NCBI GenBank assembly: GCA_011109175.1
Contig: RDEW01000004.1
Coordinates: 2,014,939-2,078,938, forward strand
Length of the DNA: 64,000 bases
Reading direction: 5' to 3'
Origin: Dicyema japonicum
Lineage: Eukaryota > Dicyemida > Rhombozoa > Dicyemidae
Shown here: positions 43,540 through 55,869 of the stretch, one piece after another
Layout of the letters: every line of letters starts with the position of its first letter
How positions within the stretch are numbered: the first letter of the stretch is position 1
Notes under the pieces: generated by a model
Told to the model about the DNA's origin: nothing
What the model saw: only the letters and a program-made list of their open reading frames with translations
The model's database searches: none
Made by a program: the position numbers and the translations under genes

Positions 43540-46500
43540 GGTTGAGGTGGTGACGTCCCTCTACTTGCACTATGTCTTCTTCGTATTGCTTACCAGTTTC
43601 TCCCCTCACTCTTGGATCCCTCAACTGCCGAGGCCTCAATCAGTGCTACAAAAAACAACAATTGGCGCGTGATCTGAGTAAATACAACATCTCTGTCTGT
43701 TGTTTGCAAGAGACGAAAATAACCGAACAATCTGCAGAACTGTTTCAGAATTTTTACCTTTTGACCCTCACACCAGACTGCAGGCACTATGGGCTCGGAT
43801 TTGCTGTTCATCGGCACTTGTTTCACTGTGTCTCAAGAGTATGGGCAGTATCTGACCGTGTCGCGGTGTTACAAATCAAATGCGGAAACAAACTCAACTC
43901 AGTGATCTCCATCATAAATGTATATGCCCCAACCGGAGCACGTGTATCAACGAATATCGAAGAACTGGATACGTTTTACTCTACTCTCACAAGTGTGTAC
44001 AACTCACTTTCATCCTCTTACTTTCTTTTTATCGCCGGGGACTGGAACGCCAGGGCCGGAAAAGCAAGACCTGGTGAAACGTGTATTGGATCCCACGGTA
44101 GAAACCGCCGTAACATCCCCGGAGAGGCATTAATACAATTTTGCACGGCATTCAACCTACTCATATGCAACACTTGTTTCAAGCACCCGGCAAGACACAG
44201 GACCACGTGGGTTGGTACCAGAAAAGGCAAATCTGGAAACACAGTCAATATATACAATCAGATCGACTATATTATCTGCAAGCAACATCAGAAGGCCCTC
44301 CTACAGGACTCGAGATCTTACGGTGGACTTGAAACAAGTAGCGATCATAAACTTGTGGTCGCCCGGCTAGTACTTAAAAGAATCCATGGAATACACGGGA
44401 AACACAAAGGCCTTACCTCAGTACGTTTCGACACTGAGAGGTTACGCTACGAAGAATCCACCAAATGTCGTTATAGTGCAGTTCTGAGAGATAGCATCAA
44501 CAGTATTAACCAAAATCAGCCGACAAACAGCTTATGGGATGAAATAGTGGTTGCTATCCAAAACACAGCCTTTAGTGTGCTTGGTCACATCACCAAATCT
44601 CGTCACAAACAATGTAATCCGGATATCGGACAACTCTCTGTAACACAGAAAGAGCTCAGACTCCGGATGGAAAACACAAACGCTCCGGAAGATATCAAAG
44701 TACTGCGCACCCAGAGAGGGAGAGTCTTAACGAAGATCAAACAAATACAAAGATTCCTTGCCAAAAATGAAGCTGAGGAGAAAATCTCAGACATATTAAA
44801 GTACAAGAACGGACCAAGAATGTTCAAAGCAATCCGGCTTCTTAGCAGAGAAAACTGTCCAATTTCGTTAACTGTCCATGACAACCTTGGTCACGACGTT
44901 ATCGGGACCATTAACAAAGCAAACGTTCTGGCATCCCATTTTGACCTTATGTTCAACAAACAGGACGCGGCTGACCAAGCAATGAAATCTCGGAAGTCTT
45001 ACAAGTACACTCTAACTAGCCCTATTACCATATCCGAAACTCAACAAGCTATTAAAAAATTAAATACCGGAAGATCTGCCGGACCAGACTTCATTACTGC
45101 AGAACTTTTACAATACGGCCCGGAGGAGCTAATTGAAATGATTACTAACATTTTCAACCGGTCTCTCGAGGGTGCAGATGAACTGGAACTGGGAAAAGGG
45201 TGGCTAATTCCACTACAAAAACCGGGAAAAAGTAAAGGCCCCCTCACAACTTCAGACCTATTATACTCCTAACCTCCATACGAAAAACATTATCCCTCAT
45301 TGCTTTAAACCGAATAAAGGAGAGGGTGAACATATTTCTTTCGGACGGCCAAAGTGGATTCCGGACGGGCAGGTCCACGGCTGACGTGGTATGGGGGCAC
45401 AGGTGGTATTGTGCCCTGTGCCAAAAATACAAAAAATCTATTGAGATACTTGGTATCGACATGTCCGTGCGTTCGACTCGGTGGACCGTGGAAAACTTAT
45501 GGAAGTGTTGGAGAGTTTTCTACTGCCTGACGATGTCAAAATAATACACTTACTCATGCGGAACACTCAACTTGCCGTCAAAATTGGTGACTCTACCTCT
45601 AACTTTTTTTCGACCTCACGTGGAGTTCCACAGGGGGACTCACTATCCCCGGTCCTCTTTTTTGTCTACCTTGAGGCCGCACTAAGAGAGTTCAGACCCC
45701 TGGTTGGCAACAATTATAACGAGATAATCTACGCGGACGACCTGGACTTTGTTTCTGAGGATATTCAAGTACTTCAACACATGCTTAACGTTCTTCCACA
45801 CGTATTCTCGAAATGGTTCTTAACCGTTAACACCGATAAAACAGAGTTCACAACACTTACACGCAATGATCGAAGATCGGACGAGTCTTGGAGAAAGCAA
45901 AAGAAGGTGGGTTCGCTTCTCGGGGACTCAGAAGATGTTTCTCGGAGGAAAATCCTCGCAATGTGTGCACTAAAGAAAGTATCGAATATGTGGGGTCATA
46001 AGAAGAGGATGGGATTAAACACCAAACTCAGAATATATAAGGCTTTTGTCATCCCCGTCCTGACCTACAATTCAGGCACTTGGGGAATCTCTAAACAAGA
46101 GATGGACCGTCTTGACGCTTTCCACAGGACACAATTGAAATCAGTAATCAAGATCAAGTGGCCTAAGAAGATCTCAAACAATGACCTCTACTCGAAGTGC
46201 AAATCTGGTATACACTATCCGAGGAGATCTTCAGATCAAGATGGAGTCTCTTTGGACATATCTTACGTCTAAATGCTCAAGTACCCGCGAATATCGCCAT
46301 GGAAAACTACCTAATGCATACGGGAGCCGGTTTCCGTGGAAGACCAAGAGTCACACTCTCGACAATTTTGAATGGAGACCTGTCGGCTGTGGGACTGAAG
46401 CTCACTTCCGCAGACGACCTAGATACCTTAAGGGCACTGGCACGAAGTAGAGGGTCCTGGAAAAGGCTGATAGAGAGGATGGCTAGAAATACGGCACAAG

Positions 46501-46545
46501 GGAGGCTTGATTAATTTTATGACTTCTCGGGAGTGCTTTAAATAA
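43540..46545 (+). mobile_element. RTE-like non-LTR retrotransposon, nearly full length (family R)
   Basis: It begins with GGTTGAGGTGGTGACGTCCC, 31 bases before the ATG, a head shared with 7993, 62706, 63549 (inverted) and 63751. It encodes endonuclease, RT and the C-terminal segment of RTE proteins in one long ORF broken twice. It ends with CTTCTCGGGAGTGCTTTAAATAATAATAATAA; the CGGGAGTGCTTAAA block and A/T tail recur at 48740. The most complete retroelement in the window and probably among the youngest. Confidence 0.85.
43572..46514 (+). pseudogene. R element protein: APE endonuclease and reverse transcriptase
   Basis: The first 566 codons are intact (43572-45272). They contain LGSLNCRGLNQCYKKQQL (motif I), CCLQETKI, ISIINVYAPTGA, FIAGDWNARAG, QIDYIICKQ and ETSSDHKLVVA, a complete set of APE endonuclease motifs. 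LNTGRSAGPDFITAELL starts the RT. A frame change near 45240 and another near 45470 join GQSGFRTGRSTADVVWGH, GIDMS...FDSVDRGKLME (motif A), SRGVPQGDSLSPVLFFVYL (motif B) and NEIIYADDLDFVS (motif C, YADD). A third change near 46200 reaches RSRWSLFGHILRLNAQVPAN and RGRPRVTLSTILNGDL, the RTE-type tail, ending at 46512. Catalytic residues are all present; only the frame is broken. About 980 codons in total. Confidence 0.8.
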
Positions 46546-47034
46546 TAATAATAAAATTTGACGTTTAACAACCTTCCTCGTCCATTGACTAATTTACCCC
46601 TCTTTCTATCTACGGGCTCTGGCTCTCATACTCCAATGTAATTCTCTCTAGGGTTTGTTTTAAAAAGTGAAGTATAGATATCCCTGGTGCCTCTACCTTG
46701 ATCTTTACCCTATTTTTCTCTAATACAGATTGTGTATTAGAGGAACAAATTACTCGCATTTAGAGAAGTCTTAAATAACAACGCTGCTTCTAATTTCTTC
46801 ACACAACACCGTGATGGGATTCAATTTTCTTGATAAGAACTCCAGAAATTCTATCGCAGCTAAAAGTTTTCCAATTAGGCACACATTGAAAATACTCTTA
46901 ATAAACTCAGTTTTAATCTATACTGAGGACTTGTCTTTCTTATGCATTCTATAGGGAATCTTCTGGGTAGGTCTTCTTGCATCTCTTGTACTGATTGAGG
47001 TCTCTTGATGTGCTTACATTTTCCATACATGAAA

Positions 47035-47690
47035 TCTAGTATCCATCGATTAAGAAGGCCTTTGATTCTGTTCCGAGGAAACTCCAAATGCAAAAAGTTT
47101 TTAATTCCAACTTACATCCGAACATAAAGCTATGGCTAGAAAATTTCTTAACTGGTCGACACGTGGAAGGGTTCGGATTGATAAAACCACTTCAAATCAA
47201 GACTCTCCCTAATGGGGTCCTGCAAGGCTCCCCTCTGTCTCCTCTCTTATTTAACTTATTTCTACACGATTTACCTACTATCAATGATCAGGACACCATG
47301 TTTCTATCTTATGCGGACGACTTGATTATCGCTGCAAGGAACAAACTCCCTCCAAGGCTGTGGCGATGGTTCAATCACACCTCAACAGGTGTGTGACTTG
47401 CTGTCTGTCTCTGCATCCAAGTCTCAGTTCATGATATTTACTACGGACAAAAGATTTAAAGGTGGACAGATATTCCTCGGAAACATTCCCATCCTTTATA
47501 CACGAATCCAGAAGATCCTTGGAGTAACTTTTGACTCTGATGAAAAAACGCTTCCCGAATGCAATTGGGTCATCAGAAAACTCGACGAAGAGAGTTCGGA
47601 TGTTGTTGGAGGCTCGGTTCACCTAATTCGTTAGTTTTGATCTATCTTTTTTGGCGGTCTTGGGGTTAAATTAATAAAATACATGAAATC
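47035..47690 (+). pseudogene. J-like element, 5'-truncated RT
   Basis: KAFDSVPRKLQMQKVFNSNL (motif A), TLPNGVLQGSPLSPLLFNLF (motif B), MFLSYADDLIIAARN (motif C), and SKSQFMIFTTDKRFKGG with IQKILGVTFDSDEKTLPE. Frame shifts occur near 47350 and 47600. It ends with GGCGGTCTTGGGGTTAAATT, a variant of the J tail, so it is a related subfamily. The part before 47035 is unassigned. Confidence 0.7.
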
Positions 47691-48049
47691 TCTGTTTTCG
47701 AAGGTCAGTTTACTGATGCATTGTTTCGATTAATATATATTGCTCTGGGAGGGGGTACACATTCAGTAATTTTTTAATTTCGGAAATTTTCTTTTGAGTT
47801 AAAAAATGGGTATTGATATATTAAGCTATCGTTTAGTAGTATCAATAACACCTGAGATCAATTAATCTTGTCATTGGATTAAATCTCAAAGATCAAAGAT
47901 TGAGGAGATAGCCGTTAAACTAGGACATTTGCACTAGAAGACCTCTCATGAATTTCAAGAGCATCATGTATTCATGAATACATGCCTCTCACCTCTAGTT
48001 GTTTATCATCTATAAATTTTCAGTAAGCGGGCCTTTTTATTATTAACAG
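47691..48049. other. no recognised feature
   Basis: AT-rich DNA without frames or repeats that could be assigned. Confidence 0.4.
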
Positions 48050-48370
48050 AGGATACACAGAGAAAGTGGTTAACAGTAAACAAATAATTAATTGTATTAA
48101 GATTTCACTGTTACAAAAGCAAAGTCCTTCCAACGTCACTGAAATTCACCGGAACCACCATAAAATAAATGACGTCCATTCCTTGCAGCAGTGGAACCCC
48201 TACAGTAGAGTGAAAGCACATGATCCTTTTTTGTGACAGCCAGTCACTGGGCTCCATCTGAGATAGGCGGATCACATGACTCCGCTCTATTAGGAAGGGA
48301 AGAGGAGGAACAGACAAAACAAATTGAAATCTTGAGACAATTAAACACATATCACCAAGTGGTGCTACGA
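48050..48370 (-). repeat. S repeat, inverted, most diverged copy
   Basis: The minus strand shows TAATAGAGCGGAGTCATGTG, AGCCCAGTGACTGG, AAAAAGGATCATGTGC and GTGTATCCTCTGTTAATAAT. The middle differs most from the other three copies. Confidence 0.6.
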
Positions 48371-48499
48371 GACCTTAAAAATTAGCGCAATGGTAGGCTT
48401 CAAAATTTGTTTGCAATCTGAAGAGAACTGATATATACAAGTAACCGCAAAACTCCATTTTTTTAAATATTTAAATGTATTATAAGTAAATTAAAACAT

Positions 48500-48775
48500 T
48501 GCAATGGAGAACTATTCGCACAAATGAAGGGATCATTCCGTGGCAGGCCTAGAGTGACGTTGCCTTCAGTACTAAATGATGACCTAATCCGAATAAACAA
48601 AACTCTACGAAATGGTGAAGATCTTGACTCACTACGAGCAATGGCCCGGAACAGGGGAACATGGAAGAGGATGTGTGGGAGGATACTGGACGTGGCACAA
48701 GGGGAACTTAATTAATCTTATTAATTTTTGATTTCCCGGGAGTGCTTAAAAAATAAATAAAAAATAAGTAAATTA
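48500..48775 (+). pseudogene. R element C-terminus and 3' end
   Basis: FRGRPRVTLPSVLNDDLIRI and ARNRGTWKRMCGRILDVAQG in an intact 63-codon frame, then TTTCCCGGGAGTGCTTAAA and an A/T-rich tail. It closely follows 46330-46545. 5' truncated. Confidence 0.8.
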
Positions 48776-48799
48776 AATTGGCGGATGAGATGAATCTGC

Positions 48800-49130
48800 G
48801 ATGTTATCCGCGTGACGCCATGTGGTGCTTGGTGGCTAGTTGGTTGAAGTTTCTGTTTGTTCGTCTGTTTCTAACCTCTCTTCCTATTAGAGTGGCGTCA
48901 TGTGATCCACCTATCTAGGTGGCGCCCAGTGCCAGGCCGGCACAAATAAAAGATCATTTGCTTTCTCCCACTCCAGTGGAGGGGTTTCAACAACTGCAAG
49001 TATAACTCTTTTACCCTTTATGCTGACTCCGATGGATTCTATTTCTGTGGAAGTGGAAACTAGATACACTTAATTATTAGTTTACTTTAACTTCTTTTTT
49101 AATGTATTCGCGCTTAATCAATAATAATAA
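48800..49130 (+). repeat. S repeat
   Basis: It contains TATTAGAGTGGCGTCATGTG, GGTGGCGCCCAGTGCCAGGC, AAAAGATCATTTGC, GAAGTGGAAACTAGATACAC and an AATAATAATAA tail. It lies directly upstream of a complete J element whose own leader (49195) starts with the related TGGCGTTATGTGGTCTACC. Confidence 0.75.
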
Positions 49131-49189
49131 TTGGCCGCTTGTATTACTGTATTACTATGTTTGTTGAGATTAAACGTTATAAAAAATTG

Positions 49190-52020
49190 TAGCGTGGCGT
49201 TATGTGGTCTACCAATTCAAAAAATTCAAAAGGATTTGTCTACGCCCAGACGGCTTTTAATACCCTCCTGAAAAGGACCATTAGACCCCTTCCCCCGGGG
49301 TCATTATCGACCCCCCGCCGATGTGTTTCAAGATAGTCCAAACATTCCCGGCGAAAACCCTCAGCCCACTGTGGAGAAAAGAAAATTACTGCTTTCCAAT
49401 TAAACATCAATGGAATTAAAGGAAAGGTCAGGGAACACCGTTCAATCCTGGCAAATCAGAAGATCGACGTGGCCATGATTCAAGAAACTAAACTCCGCAT
49501 GCATGATTCCACTCCTTCATTCCCTGGATACGACGCAATCAGAATGGACCGTAAAAAGAGAAGAGGGGGTGGACTACTTACTCTATTCAAAAAGAACCTA
49601 AAATGCAGAGACATTACTTCGGAAGTGAGGAAACTTGTTGGAAATGACGAGGTTACTGAGGCAATTGGAATCTCGCTTGGGACAACGAAAGGAAGTATGT
49701 GCCTCGTGAATATCTACTTGCCTTCTCCCGGCTCCTGCTCAAAGGATTACGTTATTCCAAACCTATCAAGATTGGCTATCTACGATGAGATAATCACATG
49801 TGGAGATTTAAACGCAAAGCACCCATTATGGTTGTCAACCCAACAGGCCGACACAAGAGGAAAGTTATTGTTATTGAAATCGGACTCCCTAACGATACTG
49901 AACGATCCAGCGAAAAATACAAGGACCCCACTAAGAGAGACGGATCAGCTTACCTCACCGGATGTAACACTCTGCTCATTGTCGCTTTCATAAAAATTGA
50001 TTGGTCAGTCCTCTACAAAACAAGAAGCGACCATAATCCAATTGTGATGAAGGTCATGAGAGAAGTCAGAGTAAAGAGAACACCTGCTAGTTATAACTAC
50101 AAAGCTGCTAATTAGGAATTGTATTGCGCAATCTCTGATGATAGACTGAAGAATTGTTACTTGGTCAGCTTCAAATCCCTAGAAAAAGCGATCAAATACT
50201 TTACTTGCCACAATCCTAGAAGCAAGATCATTGGCTATTCCCAAGCATCGTCTAAACTCCTCTAATGGTCGAGGGAAGTCGGCATTGATCAAAGAAAGAA
50301 ATCACCTCAAATAATCTAATTGGATCACATTAAAAACGAAACTCCGGATCAGAGCTCTAAACAACGAAATAAAGGCCAGAGAGTTCAAGGCTCAGAAATT
50401 GAAGTGGAATCGGATTCTTACAAAGGTAAATCGCAACCGTAGTACCGGAGAAGTGTGGAAAGCCATCCGAAATGTTGCAAAGGGAGAAGAAACTTCCTCC
50501 CGAGGATGACTATACTCAACGAGACGTTAACAATTTGATAAAATTCTACACAAAAATTTCGTACAAGGAACACAGGAAGTCGGAAATGCTTCTCTCTTCA
50601 TGGAGAAAACTGAAGAAGGATTCTTACCCAGTTTACTTTTCGGATGAAGACGTGAAGAATGCGCTGCATTTTACAAGAACAACGTACTCTGCCGGTCCTG
50701 AAAACATTCCAGTAGTATTATTGAAGAAATTGGAGTCGGTTTTCTAAAGTCGGTGTATAACTATTCAATTAATTGTAATGTAATACCTTTGATATGTAAG
50801 CAAGCCAACATCCGACATCATTTAGACCTGTGACATTGTTATGTTCCATATCGAAAATCCTGCAAAGGCTTGTGCTATGAAGAATCAAGGTTTTCTCACC
50901 AGAAAAGGATTTTCAACACGGATTCAAGAGCGATTGTTCTACATCAACGTACCTACAGAAATTAACCAACTTCATTAGAGAAGGTTTTTCAAACAAAGTA
51001 AGGCATTTGAAAACAGTCTTATGTTCCATTGATATTAACAAGGCCTTTGATTCTATTTCGATAAAAATATTATCAAAGAAAATTTTCCAGTCCGAGATCC
51101 CGGGGAAGCTTAAACTTTGGATAACAAATTTCTTAAGTGGACGAAGGGGACGTGTATGCCTCGGAGGACTGAAATCAGTCTCACGTCTTCTCCCAAACGG
51201 TGTCCCCCAAGGATCTCCTTTATCCCCCGCCTTATTCAATTTATACCTGGCAGACCTCCGACACCGGAATCCAATAACGATGTTCTACTCACATATGCGG
51301 ACGACATTGTTTTGGCCTCGCGTGATCGGGATATCCAAAATGCTACAGAAAGATTACAAATTAACCTGGACCGATCAACGCCTGGGTAATGAAGAACCGA
51401 CTCACGATAAATTCCAGAAAGTCGGTCACGTCTATGTTTACTTTGGACAAAAGGTTGGGGAAGATGACTGCCAAGTTAAAATTGGACAACAGTGAAATCC
51501 CCTTCACCAAATATCAGAAGATCCTGTGCGCGACAATGGATACACACTTATGTTTGTCACCACACGTGGCAAACATTTTTCTGAAGTGTTAGAAGAAGGA
51601 TCAATGTATTAAAATGTTTATCTGGAATATGGAAGACAGGTACCTACCCAGTCTTGATAAACATTTACAAGCAATACATCGAACCATGTTTTTCGTACGC
51701 GTGTGCTTCGTGGGGATTTCATTATCATGGACGAAAACTAAGAAAATTGAGGACGTTCAAACGAAGGCTTTCAGAATGACGAAGCGGTGGTCTTGTGGGA
51801 GACACAGAACCGGACCGACTACTCTGGAAGCCCTCATTAAACAAAACTCCGGCATGCGGGAAGATGGCCCTGCAAATACAGTCAGTCGCCCTGTACGAGC
51901 TTGTGTGGGTACGAGGGAGGAGCACCGGGAAAGAATGAGGATTTTGGCGGAGTGCATCGGGATCACGTGATAGTTAGTTTTGGTTTTACCGTGGTCTTGG
52001 GTGTTAAATAAAAATAAAAA
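49190..52020 (+). mobile_element. CR1/Jockey-like non-LTR retrotransposon, nearly full length (family J)
   Basis: It runs from the leader at 49195 to the GGTGTTAAATAAAAATAAA tail at 52000-52020. Endonuclease: LNINGIKGKVREHRSILANQ, VAMIQETKLR, CLVNIYLPSPGS, IITCGDLNAKHPLW, then RSDHNPIVM after a frame change. RT: TVLCSIDINKAFDSISIK (motif A), RLLPNGVPQGSPLSPALFNL (motif B), LLTYADDIVLASRD (motif C), and LTINSRKSVTSMF. The C-terminus carries EDVQTKAFRMTKRW and EHRERMRILAECIGIT. Only one ORF was found, so ORF1 is lacking or unrecognised. About seven frame changes or stops. The reading is otherwise complete. Confidence 0.8.
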
Positions 52021-52039
52021 AAAACTTTATAAATAAAAT

Positions 52040-53530
52040 TTTAGTGTGCGTCATGTGGTTCTCCAATTCTGGTGGCAGTGGATGTAGTCCTAAACTATAT
52101 CTAAAAAGAACCATTTGCTCCTTACCAACCAGAGGACTTCTCACTGGACGGCATTTTCTTAATGTTGGAACATTTTATAGATTGAGACTGTTGACCTCAC
52201 GAGACGTGGAATAAATCCAGGTCAAAAAAAGTTAACAATCCGAGCGTAAACATAAACGGGATCAGAGGAAAGATTGCAGAACTTTCCATATTCTTGGAGA
52301 GGAACAGAGTAGACGTCTGCCTTCTTTAGGAAACGAAGTTTCAAAAATCATTCCTACTTCTCTCTCTAATAAATACAACACAATAATATCCGACCGTCCA
52401 TCTGGCCATAATGAGGTCTACTGACTTTTGTAGGAAAAAGAATAAAATACCTTGAGAACCCTTCTCCTTACAAGAGCCTAATGGAAGACTCGAACACGGA
52501 GCTAATTGGAAATTCTGTTATAACTTCCATTAGAAAAATTGAAATTGCGAATGTTTTTGTTCTTCCTCCGGGCTCCTGCAAGAAGAATTTCTGCTTTGAC
52601 CTATCGACCCTGGACAAACTGGAGAACTTGCTTTTATGTGGAGATCTGAATGCGAGGCACCTTTCTTGTTTCCGCTCTCAGGCCGCTGATATTCCAAATA
52701 GCCCCTCTGACTTATTTTCTTTCTAAGAAGTATCCATAGCAATATCAAATCAGAAAAAAAACAAACTCATATAGGCCAGACAAAATTCCTTTTATTCTGG
52801 GCCAGCATCAATAAATACACTTGGGGTTAGCATCAATAAATGCATTGACAATCATCTACAACACATCGCTAAACATAAATATCATACCGACTTTATGGAA
52901 ACTATCAAAAATTCGTCCAATATTAAAACTGGAAATACCGAAGAACGATCCCGGCTTTTATAGACCAGTCTTCCTTATATGTGTTTTGTCGAGAATCCTC
53001 GAAAAATTGATCTTAAAACTTATTCGTTTCTCCTCACAACCTACATTCCAACATGGCTTAAAGGAAGTATTATCAACAGCCTTTTTCCTAACAACACTAA
53101 TGAAGTTCATAACTGAAGGACACTAGAACAAGCCAAAAAAGAAAAATAGGTCATTGTACGATCGAGATTCAAAAAGCATTAGACTTTGTCCCAAGAAAAA
53201 TCCTCATACAAAAATTATTTTTGACAAAAATTGCTTCACCAGTAAAGTTATGGATACAAATTTCTTAAATTGACGCTGAGGAAAAGTGTGCGTCAGAAAC
53301 AAGAGTTCCAGATGTAGATTGTTACCTAATGATGTACCCCAGGGCTCTTCTTTGTATCCAATCCTCCTTACTTTGTTTCTGAATGATCTCCCTGTTCCTA
53401 TGAATAATAATGACATGCTACTTTCCTATGCCGATGATATAGTAGCATCTAGGGACGTTCTTCAACAGATTAAAAAGGAAAGCAGAAGATATCAAATAAT
53501 GAAAACTTTGAAGATTGTTACTAGAGACCT
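52040..53530 (+). pseudogene. J element, older copy
   Basis: The leader TGCGTCATGTGGTTCTCC is followed by NGIRGKIAELSIFLERNRVD, ETKF, LPPGSCKKNF and LLCGDLNARHLSCF (endonuclease). Then come LWKLSKIRPILKLEIPKN and FQHGLKEVLSTAFFLTTL (RT start), NDVPQGSSLYPILLTLFLND (motif B) and MLLSYADDIVASRD (motif C). Motif A is displaced by frame damage. It begins only 20 bases after the previous J copy ends. Confidence 0.7.
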
Positions 53531-53539
53531 CTCAGTTTG

Positions 53540-54290
53540 TCATGGGTGTGGCAAAAGCAACGACGTGAAGTGGGGTGTTTGCTGTTTTACGTTCAATGAA
53601 TTCTTTCCAAATTAGCTGCGCACGACTAATTAAAGTTGCAGTGAAATGCTTTCCTCATTGGAACTGCTGCAGTTGTATGACTGCACGGGAAATCAAACCC
53701 TCTCATCATGTCGCAGGTACGTAGGCCTCTTCTGCAACAGGAAACCAAGTCAAAACATTATTTTTTTAAATTCTCCAAATCGCGGAAATAAAGAATATAC
53801 TACTACGGATACCTGAGCTTGAAGAAAAGAATGAAAAAATATTCCCGAAACGCCAAGAACAATAAGAAATATAATTTGTGGATACAAGAACAATATGAAA
53901 TATAAAATCCTCATGTACAACTATTACTACCACTTAAGCTGTGTTAGGATGAATAAATCTTGTCTTTCTTTATGCCATTACGCAGTGCATAAACAAATGA
54001 CCTCTGAAGAGAACTTACCAACAAATCGGACCCTTTTCGAGCGGTTAATCACTGACTTTAACTTTTTCTTCTTAAACATATCCAGCATGCGAAAGTCCAA
54101 GAAAATACCACTGAGGATTCAGATGACCGTTCGGATCCCAGCCGCTTTATGTTTTCTTCACTCGTCGACAATGCACTCACATCGAACTGTGATGGTTCTT
54201 GGATAGACGACTGAGCTTTGCTTTTCTTGTTCTTGGCCTGTCTATCAATGAATCTACGAAAAATAACCACGGGCAAACTGAAGCCATAAG
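53540..54290 (+). other. possible host exons, unresolved
   Basis: Non-retroelement frames occur here. NQTLSSC joined to RKPSQNIIFLNSPNRGNKEY requires removal of a 24-nt GT..AG segment (about 53720-53743, donor GTACGT). Also present are RIPELEEKNEKIFPKRQEQ, MTSEENLPTNRTLFER, and an acidic frame HAKVQENTTEDSDDRSDPSR with FMFSSLVDNALTSNCDGSW ending near 54210. A small acidic host protein is plausible, but the phases could not be joined. Confidence 0.25.
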
Positions 54291-54369
54291 TTCAACATTT
54301 CTTCGAAAATTAAAAGAACATTAAGACTATTTATGAACAAAGCTTCACCAGCATTCAGGCTTCGCAAAT

Positions 54370-55865
54370 ATGTAAACTCTCAGTCAAACCACCACCAAAC
54401 TCAAAGAGAGGGTGAATCGAAAACTTTTCGAAGGTGATATCCGAGTAGCTTTACGGGTGGTTGCTTCTGACGATACAGTTCTTTTTCTGTCCCAGACTGT
54501 TTTGAAAGGCTAATGAGGAAGCATCCAAACCCTCCGGACAACTTTTGTATACATACTACTCTTGAAACAACTCTGAAGATATCTATCAACGAGAAAGATG
54601 TGACTGGATGAACTGCTTCCGGACCATATTAGAGATCTGACGTCTGGTCCTACAGCTGAGGCTGGACATTATCTCGTCAATTCGATCACTTATCCACCGT
54701 ATAATCAATGGGGATATTCCATACACGAGATCTTCTCTATTCTGCCCATCTACTGGCATTCGAAAATAATGATGGAGGCATCCGTCCCATAGCAGTTGGC
54801 AACTATTTCCTATGATTGGATGCAAAAATTACTTCCAGGCTTGTCTCTTCAAGGATCAGTGAAGAATTATCCCCAATCCAACTGGGTATTGACGTACTTA
54901 GTGGGTTCGAAGCCTCTATGCACATAAAGAGGAGTTTCTTCTCACAAGAAAACCTAAAATAATCCATGTATGGGATTAAAGCTTGACATCACTAGCACCT
55001 TCAATTATTTTAGGAGAGATCGTATCATTGTATGCAGCTAGCGAGCCCGTGAGTTATTCTATTTTCTTGGATATCCACTCGACAATGCAGAATTAGCACC
55101 TTTCAAAGCGGAAGAGCTTTTCCTTTTTATGAAAAGACTTGCTATTATGAACTCCTACATATCTTTTTCTCTCATGAAAAGACGATTATGTTTGCCGAAA
55201 TTTGAATACGCTAGCGGAGTTCCCTGTACTTCGGCCATCGAGATTTGCTACTGAGTCTAGATCAGACTTTAAGGCAAATAGTCGAGTCACTACTAATGTT
55301 GCGCTTTACGAGGTGGATTAGACACAATGCAAACTTCTTTCAAGTCTCGGAGGAGTGGGCCTAAGATCCGCTGTAAAGATCGATCCAGCATACCTATCGT
55401 CGCTTTCGAGCTGCAGTATCTTGTCTGGGAAATCCAACGTCACCCTATTGGACTTTCATTGGACAGAGTTGACGAAGCTTGTTTACAGTTGAGGGAAGCA
55501 AGATTTCCAATCTCAGATGATATATTTAATCAGAACGAATGGGACGCAATTTTCTGCAAGGCTATCGTTGCAGCCTAAAGCAAGAGTTGAACCAACACCT
55601 GCTTGCCTGTTTGCTATCTGCTGCACAATATGGGAGTGGTGCATGGCTCCACACATTTTCATGCTCTTCTTTGGGAATTCACGACGACTGTGTGAGAATC
55701 GGAATAGTACAACGATTGGGACATGACGTCTGCTAAAAACACAGATGCAGCTGTGGAGGAACAGTTGACACCAAAGGACTACATCCTTTGTCTTGCAAAT
55801 GGAGTGCAGGTCGCTTATCTTGTTACGTCGCATTGAATTACATTCAAAATAAAGTAAACAAATTT
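54370..55865 (+). pseudogene. RT-RLE retroelement, RT core deleted
   Basis: KLKERVNRKLFEGDIRVALR, LLPDHIRDLTSGPTAEAGHY, NNGGIRPIAVGNY in broken frames, ISEELSPIQLGIDV and KLDITSTFNYFRRD (motif A). Motifs B and C are missing. Then AAQYGSGAWLHTFSCSSLG, the zinc knuckle CSCGGTVDTKGLHPLSCKW and LSCYVALNYIQNKV. Truncated before the PD...D core. It preserves the N-terminal part better than any other copy. Confidence 0.7.
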
Positions 55866-55869
55866 TTGT

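Noticed and set aside
43590-44257. Antisense frames within the R element endonuclease
   Set aside because: Shadows of the intact 566-codon plus-strand frame.
51725-51966. Minus-strand frames reading LLPRTHTSSYRATDC and similar (also at 22954 and 17279)
   Set aside because: They are antisense shadows of the conserved J element C-terminus and recur only because the repeat recurs.
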